Assembly (NCBI RefSeq): GCF_900114115.1
Contig: NZ_FORX01000006.1
Coordinates: forward strand, 1-64,000
Length of the DNA stretch: 64,000 bases
Source: Desulfomicrobium apsheronum
GTDB lineage: Bacteria; Desulfobacterota; Desulfovibrionia; Desulfovibrionales; Desulfomicrobiaceae
Direction: 5' to 3'
Below are positions 26,955-37,366 of the stretch, one piece after another. The translations under genes and the position numbers were made by a program. The notes below the pieces were generated by a model. The model worked only from the letters and a program-made list of their open reading frames with translations, was not told the DNA's origin and did not search any database. The number at the start of each line of letters is the position of its first letter. The first letter of the stretch is position 1.

Positions 26955-28178
26955 ATGAACGAGTTGAAAAAATCCATCATGGTCAGCCTGTGGTTCATGT
27001 TCCTGACCTTTCCCCTCATGGTTATCCGCGTCAATACCATTGAAAATACGGTGATTTGGCGCTGGGAGAACATGGCCTTGATAGGCATCGGCAGTTTTGT
27101 GCTGTCCTTTGTGTGGCGCTGGGCCATGCGGCGCAAGGAAGCCGGTGACGCAGTGGCGGCGTCCGGAGAAAAGAAGAGCGGCAAATTGGCGGAGCTGGCC
27201 AACAACCCGGCACTGACCAATTCGTTTCGAGCTTTTTTTCTGGTCGTCTTTCTGGTCACTCCCTGGCTTGTGACCACATACCAGACCAATATCCTCATTT
27301 CCTTTTTGCTTTACGTCGTGCTCGGGCTCGGCCTGAACATCATCGTCGGCGTGGCCGGCCTGCTGTTTCTCGGCCATGCGGCCTTCTACGCCATCGGCGC
27401 CTATTCCTACGCGCTCCTGAACCAGTATTTCGGTCTTGGCTTCTGGGTTGCACTGCCTCTGGGCGGCGTGATCGCGGCTTTGGCGGGCATCGCACTGGCC
27501 TTTCCGGTGCTGCGGCTACGCGGAGACTATCTGGCCATCGTCACCCTCGGTTTCGGCGAGATTGTGCGCCTGGTGCTTGAGAACTGGAGCGATCTGACGG
27601 GAGGTCCTTCGGGCATCTCGAACATTCCGCGCCCGGGCCTGTTTGACGCAAAGCTCTCGGTTGCAGATGCAAACATCTATATTTATTATATTGTGTTGGC
27701 TTTGGCCATCATCACCATCATCGCGGTGACCCGCCTCAAGGATTCGCGCATCGGTCGCGCCCTGCAGGCCCTGCGTGAAGATGAGATCGCTTGCGAGGCG
27801 ATGGGCATCGACCGGGTCGGCGTGAAGGTCATGGCTTTTGGCCTGGGCACTGCCTGGGCCGGGTTCGCGGGAGTCATCTTCGCGGCCAAGACCACCTTCA
27901 TCAACCCCGCGAGCTTTACCTTTTTCGAATCGGCCATCATTTTGTCCATTGTCGTTCTGGGCGGGATGGGTTCAAACCTCGGGGTCATCCTCGGTTCCGC
28001 CTTTCTGGTGCTCCTGCCGGAATATCTGCGCGCCTTTTCCGAGTATCGCATGATCCTTTTCGCCTCCGCCATGGTGCTCATGATGGTCTTTCGACCTCAG
28101 GGGCTCATTCCGGCCAAGGGGCGCTCCTACACGGTGGACGATCCTGAATTGAACGCGGCCAATGGAGGACGTATCTAG
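26955..28178 (+). CDS. livM: Branched-chain amino acid ABC transporter permease LivM
   Basis: Second permease, 407 residues, longer than many LivM because of an N-terminal part with two extra hydrophobic stretches before the core (core begins near residue 110, TNILISFLLYVVLGLGLNII). Core motifs are FLGHAAFYAIGAYSYA, LRLRGDYLAIVTLGFGEI, LTGGPSGISNIPRP, and the loop IGRALQALREDEIACEAMGI. The gene ends directly against the livG start. Confidence 0.94.
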   Translation: MNELKKSIMVSLWFMFLTFPLMVIRVNTIENTVIWRWENMALIGIGSFVLSFVWRWAMRRKEAGDAVAASGEKKSGKLAELANNPALTNSFRAFFLVVFLVTPWLVTTYQTNILISFLLYVVLGLGLNIIVGVAGLLFLGHAAFYAIGAYSYALLNQYFGLGFWVALPLGGVIAALAGIALAFPVLRLRGDYLAIVTLGFGEIVRLVLENWSDLTGGPSGISNIPRPGLFDAKLSVADANIYIYYIVLALAIITIIAVTRLKDSRIGRALQALREDEIACEAMGIDRVGVKVMAFGLGTAWAGFAGVIFAAKTTFINPASFTFFESAIILSIVVLGGMGSNLGVILGSAFLVLLPEYLRAFSEYRMILFASAMVLMMVFRPQGLIPAKGRSYTVDDPELNAANGGRI

Positions 28179-28967
28179 ATGAAACCGGTACTCGACGTCA
28201 CGGCTGTGTCCATGAATTTTGGAGGCTTGCGCGCTTTGAACGAAGTGCAGCTTGAGGTCCAGTCAGGAGAGATCGTCGCGCTCATCGGCCCCAACGGGGC
28301 GGGCAAGACCACCTTCTTCAACTGCATCACAAGCATCTACGAACCAACCGAAGGCGAAGTCTGGTTCACGCCCAGGAATGGGGCGCGGACCAAGGTCAAT
28401 GGCCTCAAGCCCAATCTGGTCACGGAACTCGGCATGGCCCGGACCTTCCAGAATATCCGGCTTTTCAAGAACATGAGCGTGCTCGAAAACGTCATGATCG
28501 CCCGCCACTGCCGGACCAAGACCGGCATCTGGGGCGCGCTTCTGCGTTCGCCCAGTGTGCTCCGCGAGGAAAAGGAGATCGTGGATCGGAGCTATGAGCT
28601 GCTCAAGTATATGGGATTGCACAAGTTCTACAAGGAACTGGCCTGCAATCTGCCTTACGGAGCCCAGCGCCGCCTTGAAATCGCCCGTGCCCTGGCCACT
28701 GACCCGACGCTTCTGCTGCTTGATGAACCCGCAGCGGGCATGAACCCGCAGGAAACCGAGACGCTCAAGCATCTGGTTTTCAAGATCCGGGACGAGATGG
28801 ACATGGCCATCCTGCTCATCGAACACGACATGAGCATGGTCATGAGCCTCTCGGGGCGCATTTACGTCATGGAGTACGGCTGTCTCATCGCCAGCGGCAC
28901 TCCGTCCGAGATCAGCAGCGATCCTCGGGTCATCAAAGCCTACCTCGGGGAGGAAGCGCATGCTTGA
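28179..28967 (+). CDS. livG: Branched-chain amino acid ABC transporter ATPase LivG
   Basis: ATPase of 262 residues. Walker A GPNGAGKTTFFNCI, family motif GMARTFQNIRLFKNMSVLEN, the signature region LPYGAQRRLEIARALA (in place of LSGGQ) and Walker B TLLLLDEPAAGMNPQE are present. It overlaps livF by eight bases. Confidence 0.95.
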   Translation: MKPVLDVTAVSMNFGGLRALNEVQLEVQSGEIVALIGPNGAGKTTFFNCITSIYEPTEGEVWFTPRNGARTKVNGLKPNLVTELGMARTFQNIRLFKNMSVLENVMIARHCRTKTGIWGALLRSPSVLREEKEIVDRSYELLKYMGLHKFYKELACNLPYGAQRRLEIARALATDPTLLLLDEPAAGMNPQETETLKHLVFKIRDEMDMAILLIEHDMSMVMSLSGRIYVMEYGCLIASGTPSEISSDPRVIKAYLGEEAHA

Positions 28968-29664
28968 GCTCAAGAACGTCTGCACATTCTATGGAAACAT
29001 CCAGGCCCTGCACGGAATTTCCATGCACATCGACAAGGGGGAGATCGTTTCCCTGATCGGTGCCAACGGCGCAGGCAAGAGCACCACGCTCATGTCCATC
29101 TGCGGTGGGGTTCCGCCCCGAAGCGGCGAGATTCTGTTCGAGGGCCAGCCCATTCATCAGGTCAAGGCGGACCGGATCGTGCGCATGGGCATCTCGCAGG
29201 TGCCTGAAGGACGGCTCATATTCCCGGAAATGACGGTCATGGAGAACCTGGATCTGGGGGCCTTTCTGCGCAACGACAAGGTCGGCATCGCCCAGGATCT
29301 GGAATATGTCTTCACGCTCTTTCCCATTCTGGCCGAACGACGCAAGCAGCTCGGCGGCACCCTGTCCGGCGGCGAGCAGCAGATGCTGGCCATTTCCCGC
29401 GCGCTCATGGCACGGCCGAGGTTGTTGCTGCTGGACGAACCCTCGCTCGGCCTCGCGCCGATCATCATCGCTCAAATTTTCGACATCATTCGCAAGGTCA
29501 ATGAATCGGGAACCACGGTTTTTCTGGTCGAGCAGAACGCCAATCAGGCGCTCAAGATCGCTCACAGGGCCTATGTCATGGAAAACGGCCGCATAACGCT
29601 TGAGGACTCGGGCGCGGCCCTGCTCTCCAATGAGGATGTCAAAAAGGCTTACCTGGGGATCTAG
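28960..29664 (+). CDS. livF: Branched-chain amino acid ABC transporter ATPase LivF
   Basis: ATPase of 234 residues. Walker A GANGAGKSTTLMSI, VPEGRLIFPEMTVMENL, signature LSGGEQQMLAISRALMA and Walker B LLLLDEPSLGLAPI are standard. It is the last gene of the liv operon and is followed 50 bases later by guaB on the same strand. Confidence 0.95.
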   Translation: MLELKNVCTFYGNIQALHGISMHIDKGEIVSLIGANGAGKSTTLMSICGGVPPRSGEILFEGQPIHQVKADRIVRMGISQVPEGRLIFPEMTVMENLDLGAFLRNDKVGIAQDLEYVFTLFPILAERRKQLGGTLSGGEQQMLAISRALMARPRLLLLDEPSLGLAPIIIAQIFDIIRKVNESGTTVFLVEQNANQALKIAHRAYVMENGRITLEDSGAALLSNEDVKKAYLGI

Positions 29665-29714
29665 CCCCGAATTTTGAATTGTAACCCAATCCCCAGCATC
29701 GGGAGAGATGAAAT

Positions 29715-31172
29715 ATGGATAAATTTCTAGGCAAGGCGTTGACCTTCGACGATGTCCTGCTTGCTCCGGCGTACTCTGAAGTGACGCCGGATCAGGTCAT
29801 TTTGAACACCAGACTGACTCCGGCCATTGAACTCAACATCCCCTTCTTGAGCGCGGCCATGGACACGGTCACGGAGTCGCGCATGGCTATTTCCCTGGCT
29901 CGGGCCGGGGGCATCGGCATCGTGCACAAGAACATGACCGTCGAGCAGCAGGCCCTTGAGGTCGTGAAGGTCAAGAAGTCGGAATCGGGCATGATTGTCG
30001 ATCCGATTACCGTGGCCCCCGACGACACCGTCGGTCATGCGCTTGAGCTCATGCGCGACTACCGCATCTCCGGCCTGCCGGTGGTCCTTGGCGACCAGCT
30101 CGTGGGCATCGTCACCAATCGCGACGTGCGCTTCGTGACCGACATGTCCGCCAAGGTCAGTGAAGTCATGACCAGCAAGAGGCTTGTCACCGTGCCGGTG
30201 GGCATTTCCCTGGAAGACGCCAAGCGGCACCTGCATGACAATCGCATCGAGAAGCTTCTCGTGGTGGACGAAGGCAACAAGCTCAAAGGGCTTTTAACCA
30301 TCAAGGACATCGACAAAGTCCGCAAGTATCCCAACGCCTGCAAGGACGAGATGGGACGCCTTCGTGTCGGTGCGGCCGTGGGTATCGGCACCGGACGTGC
30401 CGAACGCGTCGAGGCGCTGGTCAAAGCCGGCGCGGACGTGATCGTCCTGGATTCGGCCCATGGCCATTCCCGAAATATTCTGGACGCGGTCCGCGCGACC
30501 AAGACCGAGTGGCCGGATGTTCAGATCATCGCCGGCAACGTGGCTACCTACGAAGGGGCCAAGGCCCTCATCGCGGCGGGCGCCGATGCGGTGAAGGTGG
30601 GGATTGGGCCCGGCTCGATTTGCACCACGCGCATCGTGGCCGGTGTGGGTGTGCCGCAGATCACGGCCATCATGGAATGCGTACGGGCTTGCCGCGAAGA
30701 AGGCCGCTGCTGCATCGCCGATGGCGGTGTGAAATTCTCCGGTGACGTGGTCAAGGCTCTGGTCGCCGGAGCCGATACGGTCATGATGGGCTCCATGTTC
30801 GCTGGAACCGAGGAGAGCCCGGGCGAAAAGATTCTGTATCAGGGCCGCACCTACAAGATTTATCGCGGCATGGGTTCCATCGACGCCATGAAGGACGGCA
30901 GCAGCGATCGCTATTTCCAGGAAGGGTCGAAGAAGCTCGTTCCCGAGGGCATTGTCGGCCGGGTTCCCTACAAGGGCTCGGTGCTTGAGACCATCGATCA
31001 GCTTGTCGGCGGAGTGCGCTCCGGGATGGGCTATCTGGGCGCCAAGGACATCGAGACCATGCAGCAAAAGGCCCAGTTCGTGGAAATCTCTGCGGCCGGT
31101 CTGCGCGAAAGTCACGTTCACGACGTGATCATCACCAAGGAAGCGCCCAATTACAGGGTGGACGCGTACTGA
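29715..31172 (+). CDS. guaB: Inosine-5'-monophosphate dehydrogenase
   Basis: Enzyme of 485 residues that oxidises IMP to XMP with NAD+, the first step of GMP synthesis. It has a catalytic barrel ([35 protein letters not shown] with the active cysteine; GSSDRYFQ flap) and two CBS domains inserted at about residues 93-205. GGGAGAG lies upstream of the ATG. guaA follows. Confidence 0.97.
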   Translation: MDKFLGKALTFDDVLLAPAYSEVTPDQVILNTRLTPAIELNIPFLSAAMDTVTESRMAISLARAGGIGIVHKNMTVEQQALEVVKVKKSESGMIVDPITVAPDDTVGHALELMRDYRISGLPVVLGDQLVGIVTNRDVRFVTDMSAKVSEVMTSKRLVTVPVGISLEDAKRHLHDNRIEKLLVVDEGNKLKGLLTIKDIDKVRKYPNACKDEMGRLRVGAAVGIGTGRAERVEALVKAGADVIVLDSAHGHSRNILDAVRATKTEWPDVQIIAGNVATYEGAKALIAAGADAVKVGIGPGSICTTRIVAGVGVPQITAIMECVRACREEGRCCIADGGVKFSGDVVKALVAGADTVMMGSMFAGTEESPGEKILYQGRTYKIYRGMGSIDAMKDGSSDRYFQEGSKKLVPEGIVGRVPYKGSVLETIDQLVGGVRSGMGYLGAKDIETMQQKAQFVEISAAGLRESHVHDVIITKEAPNYRVDAY

Positions 31173-31217
31173 AATTTTCGAGATCATAACCATCCGTGAA
31201 ATCGGATGGAGGTAAAA

Positions 31218-32765
31218 ATGGATATACAAGAAAAAGTCATCATTCTGGATTTCGGGTCCCAATACACCCAGCTCATCGCCAGGCGCACCCGTGAATCCGG
31301 TGTCTATTCCGAGATTCATCCCTGCAATATCGGCATAGACGAGCTCAAGGCCATGCAGCCCAGCGCCATCATCCTTTCCGGTGGTCCGGCCTCCGTGTCC
31401 AGCCCCGACTCTCCGGGCATTGATCCCTGTATCTTCGAGTGGGGCCTCCCGATCCTTGGTATTTGCTACGGCATGCAGCTCATGGCGCACATGCTCGGCG
31501 GCAAGGTCGCGCCTTCGCTTGACCGTGAATACGGCCGCAGCGATCTTTACTTCGAAGGACAATGCCCTTTGTGGCACACGGTCTCCGAGGCTGAGAAACT
31601 TACGGTCTGGATGTCCCACGGGGACCATGTCCTGGCCGTTCCTCCGGGTTTTTCGGTCACGGCCAAGACCCAGAACATCGAGATCGCGGCCATGGCCGAC
31701 GTCAGCCGTAAGATGTATGCGCTGCAGTTCCATCCCGAGGTGGCGCACACCGAGCAGGGTGACGAGATCCTGCGCAATTTCCTATTCCATGTGGCGGATC
31801 TCAAATCCGTCTGGACCATGTCCTCGTTCGTGGATTCCATGCTCCAGGCGCTGCCGGAGCAGATCGGCGACGACAAGGTCGTGTGCGGTCTCTCAGGCGG
31901 CATCGATTCCACCGTTGTGGCGGTGCTTCTGAACAAGGCCATCGGCAAGAATCTGCATTGCATCTTTGTCGACAACGGCCTGCTGCGTGCGGGCGAGGGC
32001 GACGAGGTCATCGGCTACCTGCGCCAGCATTTCGATCTGAACCTGCATTACATCAAGGCGCAGGACAAATTCCTGTCCCGGCTTGAAGGGCTTGATGATC
32101 CCGAGCAGAAGCGCAAGATCATCGGCTACACCTTCATCGAGGTTTTCGAGGAAGAGGCCAAGAAAATTCCTGGGGTCAAGTATCTGGCCCAGGGCACGCT
32201 CTATCCCGACGTCATCGAATCCATCAGTTTCAAGGGTCCTTCCGCCGTGATCAAGAGTCATCACAACGTCGGCGGGTTGCCTGAAAAGATGGATTTCGCC
32301 CTGGTCGAACCCCTGCGCGAGTTGTTCAAGGACGAAGTGCGCAAGGTCGCCCAGGAACTGGGGCTACCTGATTTCATCGTGTGGCGCCACCCGTTCCCGG
32401 GTCCCGGCCTTGCCATCCGCGTCATCGGCGAGATTACAGACGAGCGTCTTGAAATTCTGCGTCAGGCCGACAAGATCGTGCAGCACGAGCTCATGGCTTC
32501 CAACTGGTACTACAAAGTCTGGCAGGGATTTGCCGTACTGCTGCCGCTGAAGACGGTTGGCGTCATGGGCGATGAGCGTACTTACGAACACGTCATCGCC
32601 CTGCGCATTGTCGATTCCATAGACGCCATGACCGCCGACTGGTCCAGGATCCCGACTGAAATCCTGGGGCGCATGTCGAGCAGGATCATCAACGAAGTAA
32701 AAGGGGTGAATCGCGTCGTGTACGACATTTCGTCCAAGCCGCCGAGCACCATAGAGTGGGAATAG
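31218..32765 (+). CDS. guaA: GMP synthase (glutamine-hydrolysing)
   Basis: Enzyme of 515 residues that turns XMP into GMP. The glutaminase domain has [17 protein letters not shown] with the nucleophile cysteine and [13 protein letters not shown]. The ATP pyrophosphatase domain has [15 protein letters not shown], and the dimerisation domain ends with the conserved [10 protein letters not shown]. The ATG at 31218 is preferred, as AATCGGATGGAGG stands before it; an earlier ATG lies within that ribosome site. Confidence 0.97.
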   Translation: MDIQEKVIILDFGSQYTQLIARRTRESGVYSEIHPCNIGIDELKAMQPSAIILSGGPASVSSPDSPGIDPCIFEWGLPILGICYGMQLMAHMLGGKVAPSLDREYGRSDLYFEGQCPLWHTVSEAEKLTVWMSHGDHVLAVPPGFSVTAKTQNIEIAAMADVSRKMYALQFHPEVAHTEQGDEILRNFLFHVADLKSVWTMSSFVDSMLQALPEQIGDDKVVCGLSGGIDSTVVAVLLNKAIGKNLHCIFVDNGLLRAGEGDEVIGYLRQHFDLNLHYIKAQDKFLSRLEGLDDPEQKRKIIGYTFIEVFEEEAKKIPGVKYLAQGTLYPDVIESISFKGPSAVIKSHHNVGGLPEKMDFALVEPLRELFKDEVRKVAQELGLPDFIVWRHPFPGPGLAIRVIGEITDERLEILRQADKIVQHELMASNWYYKVWQGFAVLLPLKTVGVMGDERTYEHVIALRIVDSIDAMTADWSRIPTEILGRMSSRIINEVKGVNRVVYDISSKPPSTIEWE

Positions 32766-32799
32766 CCGTCCAAAACACACCTCTCACGGAGATGAACCT

Positions 32800-33123
32800 A
32801 TGTTTGGAATTGGGTCCACGGAACTTATAGTTATTCTCATTGTCGCCCTGATCGTCATCGGGCCGGCCAAGCTGCCTGAAATGGCCAAGTCCCTGGGCAA
32901 GGCCCTGGGCGAATTTCGGCGAGTCAGCACCGATGTGAAGCGGACCATCGAAATGGAAGCTGAGCAGTCCGAGCAGAAGGTGAAGACGGAGCAGGCCAAG
33001 AAGGAGCTTTTTCCTGAAACCGCAGCCACTGCCGAGCCTAAGGACGCGGCTGCTCCTGCTCCCGCCCAACCTGCCGAGCAACCCACCGTGCAGGCCACGG
33101 AGAACGAAAAGGACAAGGCATGA
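32800..33123 (+). CDS. tatB: Twin-arginine translocase TatA/TatB subunit
   Basis: Protein of 107 residues with an N-terminal membrane helix (STELIVILIVALIVIGPAKL), the GP hinge and an amphipathic helix (MAKSLGKALGEFRRVSTDV), followed by a long charged and alanine/proline-rich tail. The glutamate at position 8 and the length favour TatB over TatA. Its stop overlaps the tatC start. No other tatA is visible here. Confidence 0.85.
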   Translation: MFGIGSTELIVILIVALIVIGPAKLPEMAKSLGKALGEFRRVSTDVKRTIEMEAEQSEQKVKTEQAKKELFPETAATAEPKDAAAPAPAQPAEQPTVQATENEKDKA

Positions 33124-34253
33124 GCGAGGAGCGCACGGATCGGGACAGGATCGAAGACGAAGCCGGCGCTGAATCGGAAGGAACGTCTTCCCTGAATCAG
33201 GGCGAGGGTACGGCTGAAGGCCCCGCTCTGAACGATTCTTCCGACGAAGGGCACGCCCCCGGTGAGGACCTGACGGACGCCTTGGCTTCGGACGAAGCGG
33301 AGGATGGCACTTCCCGGCCGACGGAGGATTCGCCGTCGGAAGATTCGCCCACGGAAGATTCCGCCGACCCCGAGCCTCCCTTACCGGAGTCTCAGGACGC
33401 TGGGGACGCGGTCGAAAGCACTTCCGACATCGAGCCCAAGGGCGATGGTAGTGTCGCCGAGGCCAAGGCCGAGCCCGAAGAAGAGGAGCCCGTGCATGAG
33501 ATGACGTTCACCGAGCACCTGAATGAGCTTCGGGTGCGTTTGGTGCGATGCATCATCGCGGCTTTCGTGGGCCTTCTGGTCTGTTACGCGTTTGCCGAGC
33601 AACTCTTCATGATGCTCATGCAGCCGCTTATCACGTTGCTCGAACCATCCGGCGGCTCGCTCATCTACACAGGTCTGCCCGAGGCCTTCTTCACCCACCT
33701 CAAGGTCGCGGCCATCGCCGGACTGTTCGTGGCCAGCCCGTACATTTTCTATCAGCTCTGGATGTTCATCGCTCCCGGTCTTTACGAAGGGGAGCGAAAA
33801 TACATGATCCCCATAGCCTTGTGCTCGGCCCTTTGTTTTGTGGCCGGGGCTCTTTTCGGGTATTATGTGGTATTCCCGTTTGGTTTTCAGTTTTTTCTGG
33901 GTTATGCTTCGGATGTCATCAAGCCCATGCCCTCGGTCAGGGAGTATTTCAGCTTCTCGACCAGCATGCTTTTTGCGTTCGGGTTTATTTTCGAGTTGCC
34001 ACTTTTCATGTTCTTCCTCTCGATCCTTGGGATCGTGACGCACCAGACCCTGCGCAAATATCGTAAGTTCGCCATATTGGGGAGCTTCGTCGTGGCAGCC
34101 GTGCTCACTCCGCCGGATGTTGTCTCCCAGTCGCTGATGGCCGGGCCGCTCTGCATTCTGTACGAAGTAGGCATCTGGGTAGCTTATGCGTTCGGCAAGA
34201 AGCGAAAAGAGTCCCCGGCGGAAGATGACGCGACGGCGGAAGCCAAGGGATAA
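33120..34253 (+). CDS. tatC: TatC with long acidic N-terminal extension
   Basis: Twin-arginine receptor subunit of 377 residues. The core (residues 127-365) is normal TatC: MTFTEHLNELRVRLVRCIIA, YTGLPEAFFTHLKVAAIAGL, and six membrane segments ending near VLTPPDVVSQSLMAGPLCIL. The first about 125 residues are a low-complexity acidic stretch rich in Glu, Asp, Ser and Pro (for example EDSPSEDSPTEDSADPE), absent from the usual 250-residue protein. The frame is continuous and overlaps tatB by four bases, so the extension is probably real and faces the cytoplasm. An internal start near the core cannot be ruled out. Confidence 0.92.
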   Translation: MSEERTDRDRIEDEAGAESEGTSSLNQGEGTAEGPALNDSSDEGHAPGEDLTDALASDEAEDGTSRPTEDSPSEDSPTEDSADPEPPLPESQDAGDAVESTSDIEPKGDGSVAEAKAEPEEEEPVHEMTFTEHLNELRVRLVRCIIAAFVGLLVCYAFAEQLFMMLMQPLITLLEPSGGSLIYTGLPEAFFTHLKVAAIAGLFVASPYIFYQLWMFIAPGLYEGERKYMIPIALCSALCFVAGALFGYYVVFPFGFQFFLGYASDVIKPMPSVREYFSFSTSMLFAFGFIFELPLFMFFLSILGIVTHQTLRKYRKFAILGSFVVAAVLTPPDVVSQSLMAGPLCILYEVGIWVAYAFGKKRKESPAEDDATAEAKG

Positions 34254-34255
34254 AA

Positions 34256-34288
34256 CCAAGGCCGGGCTTCAGAGCCCGGCCTTTTTTC
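34256..34288 (+). terminator. Terminator after tatC
   Basis: AAGGCCGGGCTT and AGCCCGGCCTT flank a three-base loop, followed by a run of T. It separates tat from hisB, whose start is only 17 bases further. Confidence 0.85.
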
Positions 34289-34304
34289 ACTGTAAGGAGA
34301 CGTT

Positions 34305-34895
34305 ATGCATCCTCGTACAGGCCGTATCGATCGAGAGACCCGGGAAACCCGGATTTCCGTGGTTGTGAATCTCGACGGAAAGGGTGTCTGCTCGGTGCAA
34401 ACAGGGTTCGGATTCGCCGACCACATGCTTGATCTTTTGGGCCATTGGGCCGGTTTCGATCTTGAGATCTCCTGCAAGGGCGATCTGCATATAGATGCGC
34501 ATCACTCCCTGGAGGACATCGGCTTGTGCCTCGGTAACGCCTTGAGCATGGCCCTTGGAGAGCGCCGGGGCATCGCCCGGGTAGGGTGCGCGAAGGTTCC
34601 CATGGACGAAGCCCTGACCGAGGTCTGTCTCGACCTTTCGGGACGGTCCTATCTGGTGTACGAGGAAAACGTCCTGCCGGCCGTTATCGCCGGAGAGGAA
34701 AAGGATCTGTGGCGTGAATTTCTGAAATCCCTGGCGTCCAAGGCGGGCATGAACCTGCACGTGCGCATGCTTTACGGACAAAACGGGCACCATCTGCTGG
34801 AATCGGTATTCAAGGGACTCGGCCTGGCTCTGCGTCAGGCCGTGCGCGTGGAACGCGAAGACGTGCTCAGCACCAAAGGAGGTCTCGACTCATGA
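34305..34895 (+). CDS. hisB: Imidazoleglycerol-phosphate dehydratase
   Basis: Histidine pathway enzyme of 196 residues, monofunctional. Two metal-binding repeats are seen: [19 protein letters not shown] with [18 protein letters not shown], and the second-half segments [12 protein letters not shown] and [25 protein letters not shown] precedes the ATG. The next gene begins inside its stop. Confidence 0.96.
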   Translation: MHPRTGRIDRETRETRISVVVNLDGKGVCSVQTGFGFADHMLDLLGHWAGFDLEISCKGDLHIDAHHSLEDIGLCLGNALSMALGERRGIARVGCAKVPMDEALTEVCLDLSGRSYLVYEENVLPAVIAGEEKDLWREFLKSLASKAGMNLHVRMLYGQNGHHLLESVFKGLGLALRQAVRVEREDVLSTKGGLDS

Positions 34896-35515
34896 GATAC
34901 ATCATTCCGGCTTTGCTCTTTTTATGCACGGCCTGCGCGGGCACCGCGCACTGGCCTGCCGTCGAGCCCAAGGCCACCCTGGCCGTGGCTCATTTTGTCC
35001 ATGCGCAGCATGACTGGGAGCTCATGGCCGGCGTACTCCCGGATGAGGTTTCGGTTATTTCCGAAGAGGTATTGGACTCCCTGGACGACAAACTGGCCGC
35101 CATCCTGGATAAAAGCGAGGCGCGCACGGTGATGCATGCCGCCACGGTCAGACAGTGCGAGGAGATCGTGCAGGCCGGTAAGGAAAGACCACGCTTCGAG
35201 CCCCTTGACTACTGGAAGAACGTGGGAACCTGCATCAAGGCCGACTTTCTGCTCGTGCCCTTTGTTTCCCAATGGCAGGAGCGCGACGGCGGCGAATGGG
35301 GCGTGACCCGTCCGGCCAGCGTGACCCTGGATCTTTACCTGATCAACATGGCCACCAGTGAAGTGCGGCGCTATCATTTTGAAGAGGAGCAGCAGGGCTT
35401 GGCCGAAAATCTGCTCAAAGGCGGGCGTTTCTTCAAACGCAAGGGACGCTGGATCACGCCGCTTGAAATCGCGGCCGAAGCTTTGGAAGAAGGGACGAGG
35501 GTTCTTGGTTTATGA
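34892..35515 (+). CDS. Predicted lipoprotein inside the his operon
   Basis: Protein of 207 residues. The N-terminus [20 protein letters not shown] has the shape of a lipoprotein signal with a possible lipid-bearing cysteine at position 15. The mature part contains [40 protein letters not shown] and [20 protein letters not shown]. This pattern resembles outer-membrane-associated proteins that describe a variable beta-rich domain (LpoB/curli-assembly-like), a weak resemblance. Its start overlaps the hisB stop and its stop overlaps the hisA start, so it is translationally coupled to two histidine enzymes although its own role looks unrelated. Confidence 0.7.
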   Translation: MRYIIPALLFLCTACAGTAHWPAVEPKATLAVAHFVHAQHDWELMAGVLPDEVSVISEEVLDSLDDKLAAILDKSEARTVMHAATVRQCEEIVQAGKERPRFEPLDYWKNVGTCIKADFLLVPFVSQWQERDGGEWGVTRPASVTLDLYLINMATSEVRRYHFEEEQQGLAENLLKGGRFFKRKGRWITPLEIAAEALEEGTRVLGL

Positions 35516-36243
35516 ATATATTTCCGGCAGTTGACATAAAAGACGGCAAGTGCGTGCGCTTGCGGCAGGGTGTCGAGGATCAGGTCACGGTTTTTTCCGA
35601 CGACCCGGTGGCCATGGCCCGGCAGTGGGTGGAGGCGGGCACCAGATGGCTGCACGTCATCGATCTCGATGGCGCGTTCAGCGGGACGCCGCGCAACATG
35701 GAACTGATTCGCGAGCTCTGTTCGGCGGTCTCCATCCCGGTACAGCTCGGCGGCGGCATTCGTAGCGTCGAGATCGCGGGCAAATATCTCGAAGCCGGGG
35801 TGACGCGCCTGATCATCGGCACCGTGGCGCTGGAAGATCCCGAATTGTTCAGCGAACTCTGCCAAACCTACCCAGGCCGCATCGGGGTTTCCCTGGACGC
35901 CCGCGATGGCAGGCTCAAGACCAAGGGCTGGGTCGAGGACGCAGACAAGACCGTGGCGGATGTCGTTCCCGAACTTGAGGCGGCGGGGGCCGCTTTTTTC
36001 ATCTACACCGACATAAGCCGCGACGGGATGCAGTCCGGGGTGAACATCCCGGCTCTTGAAGCGCTGCTGGCCATGACGGACAAACCCGTGCTCATCGCCG
36101 GGGGCATCTCCACTCTTGAAGACGTGCAGGCCGTGCATCCCTTGCGCGAGAAAGGTCTGGCCGGAGTCATCACCGGCAAGGCGATCTATGCCGGGAGCCT
36201 TGATCTCAAGGCTGCCCTGGACTGGTTGGCGGCCCAGAACTAG
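35512..36243 (+). CDS. hisA: Phosphoribosylformimino-AICAR ribotide isomerase
   Basis: Histidine pathway isomerase of 243 residues with a TIM barrel. [17 protein letters not shown] carries the first catalytic aspartate, [20 protein letters not shown] the first phosphate loop, and [16 protein letters not shown] the second half. [13 protein letters not shown] and [15 protein letters not shown] end the barrel. A bidirectional terminator follows. Confidence 0.96.
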   Translation: MNIFPAVDIKDGKCVRLRQGVEDQVTVFSDDPVAMARQWVEAGTRWLHVIDLDGAFSGTPRNMELIRELCSAVSIPVQLGGGIRSVEIAGKYLEAGVTRLIIGTVALEDPELFSELCQTYPGRIGVSLDARDGRLKTKGWVEDADKTVADVVPELEAAGAAFFIYTDISRDGMQSGVNIPALEALLAMTDKPVLIAGGISTLEDVQAVHPLREKGLAGVITGKAIYAGSLDLKAALDWLAAQN

Positions 36244-36264
36244 CGTTTTCAGCCTTCAGATGAC

Positions 36265-36305
36265 AAAAAACGCCCGGTCGGATGATCGGGCGTTCGTTTT
36301 TTTGT
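36265..36305. terminator. Bidirectional terminator between hisA and the upp operon
   Basis: AACGCCCG and CGGGCGTT form a stem with an A run on the left and TTCGTTTTTTT on the right. It serves hisA from the left and the small minus-strand gene from the right. Confidence 0.85.
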
Positions 36306-36325
36306 TGCAAAGTACGCGAGAATGA

Positions 36326-36535
36326 TCAGAACGGTTTGTCGAAATCCTCGTTGTCCACGTCTGCGTACTCCATGTAGTCGGCGGCCGCTTTGAGGAACAC
36401 GCCCATCGAATCACACAAGTTCTTGACGGCCATGCTGTAGGTCAACTTTTCCTCGGGGGTCTTGGCCTTGGCCATGGCCTTGAGGGTTCTCTCGATCTCC
36501 ACTGACAGTTCGTCCATGAGTTTGTCGGAAATCAC
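36326..36535 (-). CDS. Small conserved hypothetical protein
   Basis: Protein of 69 residues starting at GTG (36535) with GGAG seven bases before it. It is predicted to be all-helical, with charged segments (MDELSVEIERTLKAMAKAK) and an acidic end (EYADVDNEDFDKPF). It starts nine bases after the upp stop, so it is co-transcribed. I do not recognise the family. Confidence 0.65.
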   Translation of the reverse strand: MISDKLMDELSVEIERTLKAMAKAKTPEEKLTYSMAVKNLCDSMGVFLKAAADYMEYADVDNEDFDKPF

Positions 36536-36544
36536 GTCAGACTC

Positions 36545-37171
36545 CTATTTCGTTCCGAAGATCTTGTCTCCGGCGTCGCCCAGGCCGGGCAGGATATATC
36601 CGTTTTCATTCAGGCGTTCGTCAACGGCCGCGACGTAGATGTCCACATCGGGGTGTGCTTCGGTGATCCGCTTCAGCCCTTCGGGAGCCGCGACCAGAAA
36701 AAGGCCGCGGATGCTGGTGCAGCCTGCGTTCTTCAGGCAGCGGATGGTGGCGTCGAGGGTTCCGCCCGTGGCGAGCATCGGGTCAAGGATGAGGGCCATG
36801 CGCTTGCCTATGTTCTTGGCCAGCTTCACGTAATATTCCACGGGCTGGAGAGTCTCTTCGTTGCGGTAGAAACCGACGACGCTGACCTTGGCGCCAGGAA
36901 TCAGATCAAGAACGCCGTCCTGCATGCCGAGTCCGGCGCGCAGTATCGGCACGACGGTGATCTTCTTGCCCTTGATGACATCCACCTCGACGGGTCCGGC
37001 CCATCCTTGTGCGGTCTTTTTTTCTGTCTCCAGGTCCTTGGTGGCCTCGTATGTCAGCAGTCTGGCGACTTCGGAAGCGAGTTCCCGGAAATTCTTGGTA
37101 CTGATGTCATGTTTGCGCATGAGTCCGAGCTTGTGCTTGATGAGTGGATGATCCGCCACGAATACTGCCAT
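36545..37171 (-). CDS. upp: Uracil phosphoribosyltransferase
   Basis: Pyrimidine salvage enzyme of 208 residues that makes UMP from uracil and PRPP. The PRPP loop [17 protein letters not shown], the uracil region [18 protein letters not shown] and N-terminal [18 protein letters not shown] are complete. GGAGAG lies upstream of the ATG. Confidence 0.97.
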   Translation of the reverse strand: MAVFVADHPLIKHKLGLMRKHDISTKNFRELASEVARLLTYEATKDLETEKKTAQGWAGPVEVDVIKGKKITVVPILRAGLGMQDGVLDLIPGAKVSVVGFYRNEETLQPVEYYVKLAKNIGKRMALILDPMLATGGTLDATIRCLKNAGCTSIRGLFLVAAPEGLKRITEAHPDVDIYVAAVDERLNENGYILPGLGDAGDKIFGTK

Positions 37172-37366
37172 GTGAGTCTCTCCTTGCCATGGTCGAAAAG
37201 ATTGGTGCGCTGGGCTGCTTGAAAAATGTGCCTCTTCCTATTCTTCCCCTCCGGTCCGGTCAAGACGACGTTTGGAGTCTTAAAATCCGCCACACCGGAG
37301 CGACGTACGGCGCCGGTCATTGAACCTGGGATTCGTATTTCGGGCGTTCCTGCGTGTCGCCAAATT

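Noticed and set aside
29665-29714. Purine riboswitch before guaB
   Set aside because: The leader is only 50 bases and lacks the conserved core and pairing.
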